Program-made: the position numbers and the translations under genes | Origin: Phoronis australis | Taxonomy: Eukaryota > Phoronida > Phoronidae | DNA: 64,000 nucleotides | NCBI GenBank assembly: GCA_002633005.1 | Contig: NMRA01000421.1 | Location: forward strand, 148,542 to 212,541 | Direction of reading: 5' to 3' | Part shown: positions 41,201 through 47,200 of the stretch, one piece after another | Numbering within the stretch: the first letter of the stretch is position 1 | Layout: the number at the start of each line of letters is the position of its first letter | The notes under the pieces: model-generated | Told to the model about the DNA's origin: nothing | Seen by the model: the letters and a program-made list of their open reading frames with translations, nothing else | Database searches by the model: none

Positions 41201-44200
41201 TTGAAGCAAAATGTGTGTCCAGACTCGACCCGGAATTGCAAGCATACGCGTTCGATTTTTGAATTTACTTTAAAGTCCTGTTTCGTCAATTTGGAGTGTT
41301 GCGCTTACTGTAAAAGGGTCTAAAACCTCTTGATTCATTTACACCAACCTTATTTCTTTGGCACCGCCTTTCGACCCGTCATTTGTCCCTCTATGTTCAA
41401 TTGTTACGGCGTTCATAAAAGAACGAGCACGACACTCGTGGTGGGCATTTGGGTTATGTTTCCTGGAAGACAGTGGAGTTTCTACCTGAGACCTTTCCCT
41501 AGTCAGTCCAATACTCTCACCATTAGGGGGCAGTAGTCATTGCTCACTGTAGTTGCAAATATAAACACCTACTCATGACTGCACTTATGTTTTACTTGTA
41601 CTATCTGTTAAAAATATTGACTATGGTTTCAGAAATTATGTCATGGTATCATCCAAGTCATTTACTTTGCCTGCAGAACAACATTTTGTCCATTGTCCAT
41701 TGCTAAGCATAGACAATTTTGAACGAGCGTATCGAGGACCTCAATCACTGACCGGCGATACGTTCCTGAAAATCCAAACTTTTGGTCTAATCTTTTTTCA
41801 TGCCAGTGCCAAAAGGTTTACCCAACTGAGCCAAACGTGTCGGGACATTCAGGTCTTAAGTGGGCTATGAAAGAGTTTCGAATGGATATTGCAGAGTGAC
41901 GTCGATCAGGTCACGCGTCTTTCTATAGAAGTTGCTCTACCATCAGTTTCGCTAAGTACAAAAGTATAATACTATTGGTTTACTCAATGTATGTTGTGTA
42001 CGTGTTTATGTTCCTCTAAGGCGAGATTAATCGAGCTTGCGCAAAACGGATTGTAATCCTGTCATTCGTTGATTTAAATCTTGTTTGATTAAAAATTGCA
42101 TTGCCTCCTACTTTCTCACAAACAATCCAACATTCAGTACAGAACTGTTGAAACCAGTTGAAAATTCGTCCATCATTCTCTCAAATGTCACTGTTTACTA
42201 TCCAGTCTGTAAAACACCTGACAATGTACTATTTTGTATATGTTATACTTTGGACCTGTGACCATATGTATATTTCAATAAAGATATTAAAATAATAACT
42301 TAGAAACACTCGTACTAGACTTAAAGGTTCCCACGGTAATGACCATAAACTTAATTTTCGGCCATCTTCTTCAAACACTTACACTTCTTCCGTTGCTCCA
42401 CTTAATATCGTCGAAAAATGACATGGACATCTTCAACTTTAATAATCGCTAATTCAGTACGTTTCGCCCCCGGGTATGTAAATTTTATTTCGGTCACCTG
42501 TCGACGGGCTATTGTGAGTGTTAACTCGAGCCATGGCAGGCGTGTAGCAGTTATAACCAAAATATTTGATTTAGGATTTGTCATCTCCATAACACTTTGG
42601 CATAGTGGCTTTCATTTTCAACTTTTTCATCACTTCACTTACCACAGTAAAAGTCGTTTGCAAAATTAAATGTTTCATAACCAGTGTGATTATGTTGAAG
42701 GTCAAGGTTATTCCATCTTCCAACGAATCCAGAGTCCCCTATAATAATGATTGGTCCCGGAACAGGAATTGCACCCTTCCGAGGTTTTTGGCAGCAGAAA
42801 CATTTCGAAATGAACAAAGGTAAGTGTAACAATAAATAGGAGTATTTTGCTTTTGCCTTATCGGGATGATACTGTATCAATCTGGTACACAATTCCAACT
42901 TTGTGTTGCGACTTCAAAGCACCTGCAAACAATTTAGCGCCAGCTATGTTCAGGGGTTGGAAACAATTTCATGGCCATGCCTCTAAACCCAATCCAGGAT
43001 CAGCGAACTTTTAACCCCAGTACTATTTCCATAAACGCGCATCTTAACTCTGCACCCGCCAGGAATATATATACTCCATATCCCGTCGGAACAAACTGTC
43101 TATACTCGGGTCCTCACCCAATCTCATGAAGTATCTCGTGTGTGTGTGTAGTTTCTGTTATTATCGGCGCTGGGTATGGAATATTGGTACCCCAGTATTG
43201 ATCTTGGCTAGATCGGACTAAGGTAGTTGAGGAAATCAAGGCTTCAATTTAGAAGCGTGACCATGGAATCGTTTACACAACTAAATGTTTGGTACGAAAT
43301 CAAAATGGCATCCGATAAATTGCAAGTAATTGAATTCGGTCTTACAGAATAATCAAATTGCAATTTGCTTTCTTTCACGAGACAGTCTACAATTTATTGC
43401 GAATACGGAAATATGAACGACAATCATACGACAATCTCCCCGTCGATTCGTCGTTAGCTTCGCACGGCGAAAAATCGCACGGCGTATAATGTGACAAAGA
43501 CTAAAGAAATTTGATCGCTCTTTAGATGGCATAGACTTTATGAAGTCAGCAGCTTGGACTACATTGTTTTTGCGATTTTATTTCAAATGCCCCATTTTCG
43601 CCATTGTCTGCCAGACAGTTGCTGAAATCAGGATCTGTGAATTTGCTCTTAAATGTGCTTAAAATTCGTTGCAATTTATCGAGTGCCAGCAGGGCAGTTG
43701 CCTGCTCGAACACCCGCTGGATCTGTTCTTAGAGAACTACTTTTATCGCCTATAATATCAGTCTGACCAAAAGGTGCATTGCCACGTTTTTTCCCACTTT
43801 TCGTCTCTTGCCAAATCGGAGGTAGTTATCTGGGGAATTGTTCACTTATGAGAACCAACCGTGTCCGCCGAGTCACAAAGTAAGAATTGTAAACTAAGCG
43901 TATAGTCTGACCTGTAATCTCTAAGTTCAAATGAAGCTTAAAAAACCAGAGTCTGATAGATTGGCATATCTTTGGTGAGTGAATGCAGTTACTCCCAAAA
44001 ACCAAAGAGCCTAAAATTATATTTTGCCCTGTTTGACTGTATAAAAATCGAAAATCGAGTTATGTCTTTTCCTCTCATAAAACCGGTCTTATAAAATTTT
44101 AACACCCGCAATATCGTTCATTATCGGTTGCCACCAAGAACACGAAACCCATCAGCGACTTAAGAAATATGGCGCATGTACCCACTGCCTATGACTTGAG

Positions 44201-47200
44201 ATGCCGTTTCATACAGTAACCATTCGAGGTCTCATGACTGTGGTCATTTTCAATCACCAAAGTGCTTCAGTTAAGAATTCAACATAGACAGCTAAAAAGG
44301 GGCGAAATGGAGCCTTTTGGGTATGCCATGAAAGACATTTACCCCATGTACAGCGGTACAGTAGCAGACATCTCCGATAAGTAATGTAAGTCTTGGCTGA
44401 AAAATCAGAAGCTGTGAGCGCCAATAGAAAACAGCATTAGGAGGTGAGTAAAAGAAAGTCAACAAAGCACTCTTTGAGGCAGCACCAACAAGACAACTGT
44501 TTCCTCGATGAGACATTGGTTAAATGACAGGAAATACAGACAGTTTTACAGGAGAAAAGTGCGCTCACTTGCAGCAGTTTAGGCAACGCTCACTATAATT
44601 ACCGTTGCAAGGTAGCATAACCGCTAATCAAAATATGGCAGACATCCCCTGCAAGTGTAAAACAGTCTGTCATCGGGATGGTGGACGCTGTATGAAGTGC
44701 TACGTCAGACATTTTCCAGCTGAATAATTTCAAGTACCGGTAACAGCTAAGACCAATTGTATAGCGGCAAGCAGTGGAAATCAAAAGTTAAGTTTTTAGA
44801 CTTGGGAAATCGTTTAAGGCAGTTCAGGGCTTGGAATGACCCATGACAAAAAGAGGAAATTTTCCACTGCCCCAAATACACATTGCAATCTAAACAACCA
44901 TACCTCAACAGATCGAAAGTAAAAATTATTATCACAAGATGCCCTGTGATTGTGTGGTGTTTGCAAAACGCATTCACCTTAATTTCAGCAACAATAATTT
45001 GGATACAAGGTGTAAATCATGATATGAACATGTATCATGCATTAGATTCTATAAAATCACATCTTATACAACTTATAGAGATGTTCTTCCAACTACGACT
45101 GACAAAGTTTTTTCGCTTAAAAGCTCCAAAACTTCATAACGTAATACATCATTACCTCCAAGATGTAGATCATAATGCACACAATCAGGTAATGTACACT
45201 AGACGTCATTACATCACTGCCAGTTGGATAGTCGGTCTTTAACAAACGCCAAAAACTAAAAGACGCCATAATCAAGTTCAGACACAGTGTAGTGATTCCC
45301 AATGCTGAACGTTGACAGCTTTTCAAATTAAAAAGGAAACTGGCTGCATGACTCAAGTAATGTATGATTGACTGAATTGGAGCATTCTGTTTATTTTCAG
45401 GGGAACAGAAATACGGTGACATGACGTTGTACTTTGGGTGCAGACAATCTAAGATCGACAACATTTTTGAAAATGAGTTAAAAGAAATGGAAGAAAAATG
45501 TGTACTGACAGGTGTGCAGATAGCGCTGTCGAGGGAGAAAGCCCAATCCAAGGTGAGTTGCCGTTTACAGTAATTATTGTAAATTCTTACACTGTTACCC
45601 TACGAATATTGATTTCACTTGATTGACTGTCGATTCCGTCGGATGAACCGGCTAAGACATCGGACGACTTCTGGCTAACCGTACAATCTGATGTCAGTGA
45701 AGTCATTGAAGTGCGGTTAATGTTGTCCTCAACCCTTCAACTGTCATGTTGTCTTTTCCCAGGATTCTTGGCGCAACCCTCACCCAACGCCGATCCCACC
45801 ACACCTCTTAGAGACGTCGCGAGACTGTTCAGGGCTTCCCTGGCCCCTTCGACTCTACACTCCTACAGCCGTATCCTCCATAACTTTTCACATTTCCACC
45901 TCTCTTGCCTCTCCCCTCCTACCTTACCCATTAACACAACTAACTTGGCCAACTACATCTCACATCTCTTTGAAATAGGTCTTACTGCCTCATCTGTCCA
46001 GTCCTCTGTCTCATTAGTTTTGTCCACTGGACAACGTCTGACTCTATCTACTTTGTGATCAAAAGCTCCTCAAAGGTGCTTCCAATTACCGGTATCCCAA
46101 TCTTGCTGGACCGTCTGTCTGTTCGATGCCTGTCCTTCCGCGCTCGGTTCTTTCACCGACTGCGATATACGCTATAAAAATAAGACGCACAATTTCCGTA
46201 AAAACGATATTTAAATTCTGTGAAATTTTTCTCTCGTGTTCTCCTCGTGGATTTTGTAGAATTATCACCCTCGGGGCCAACGCCCCTCGGGCGATAATTC
46301 TCCAAAATCCACTCGGGCTCTAGATAACGGGGATAACGACTTCGCCATGTAATAAATATAGATTATTACATGGCGAAGTCGTTATCCCCCCTTATCTAGA
46401 GCCCGAGTAGATTTTGGAGAATTATCGCCCCAGGGGCGTAAGCCCCGAGGCTGATAATTCTCCAAAATCCACGAGGGGGATAACGGCTGAGAACATGTAA
46501 TAATCTATTTATACCATATACTAAACGAGCAATGAATCAGTTTACCACGGCTTTGTAACTGCTTTCTATGTGAGAGGCCCGGGGTCGGAGGTCGTGACCT
46601 TTTAAGAAAAGCCGGGATATTTTTGTCAAATAATGCTTTTACTCAAAACCAATTGAAAACTTAAATATAATAGAAATAAGTTGAATTGATAAATTAAGGT
46701 TTACCAACTATTATAGCTTAAAACACGTTTTTTCACGCTAAGCTTCGACCGGGAAAATATCGTCTGCTAAAGTAGGTTACTACTGGTAACTGAATATAAT
46801 TCTCAAGTCAAAGATCCTGACGACACGATACCCGCATTCAAACTGGAGATTGGTGATTTACAAGTAAGAAGACATGAGAGAAAAAATTCACTGAATTATG
46901 ATATCATTTTTATGGAAATTATGTGTCTTATTTTTCGTAGCGTATAATTGCAGTACAATGCGGTTTGTTGAGCATGCGATTATTGCGCGTACTCATTTAA
47001 GTATTCTATTTTCACTCTTGATGACGTCAGTCGCTGCATGGTGTAGTGGTAAAGTCGGCGACCAGCAATTTCAGGGTCCCGGGTTCGACTCCGTCCTCGG
47101 TTTCCCGCCAAATCGTCGCGTACCACGAGCAACATAGATTACGATCAACTACGTTTATCGTTTGCCTTTGGCGTAATAACGTATTGCAATATGGTAAAGT

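Noticed and set aside
45117-45551. 144-codon frame on the complement
   Set aside because: About a third is antisense to NOS exon v; no family in the rest.
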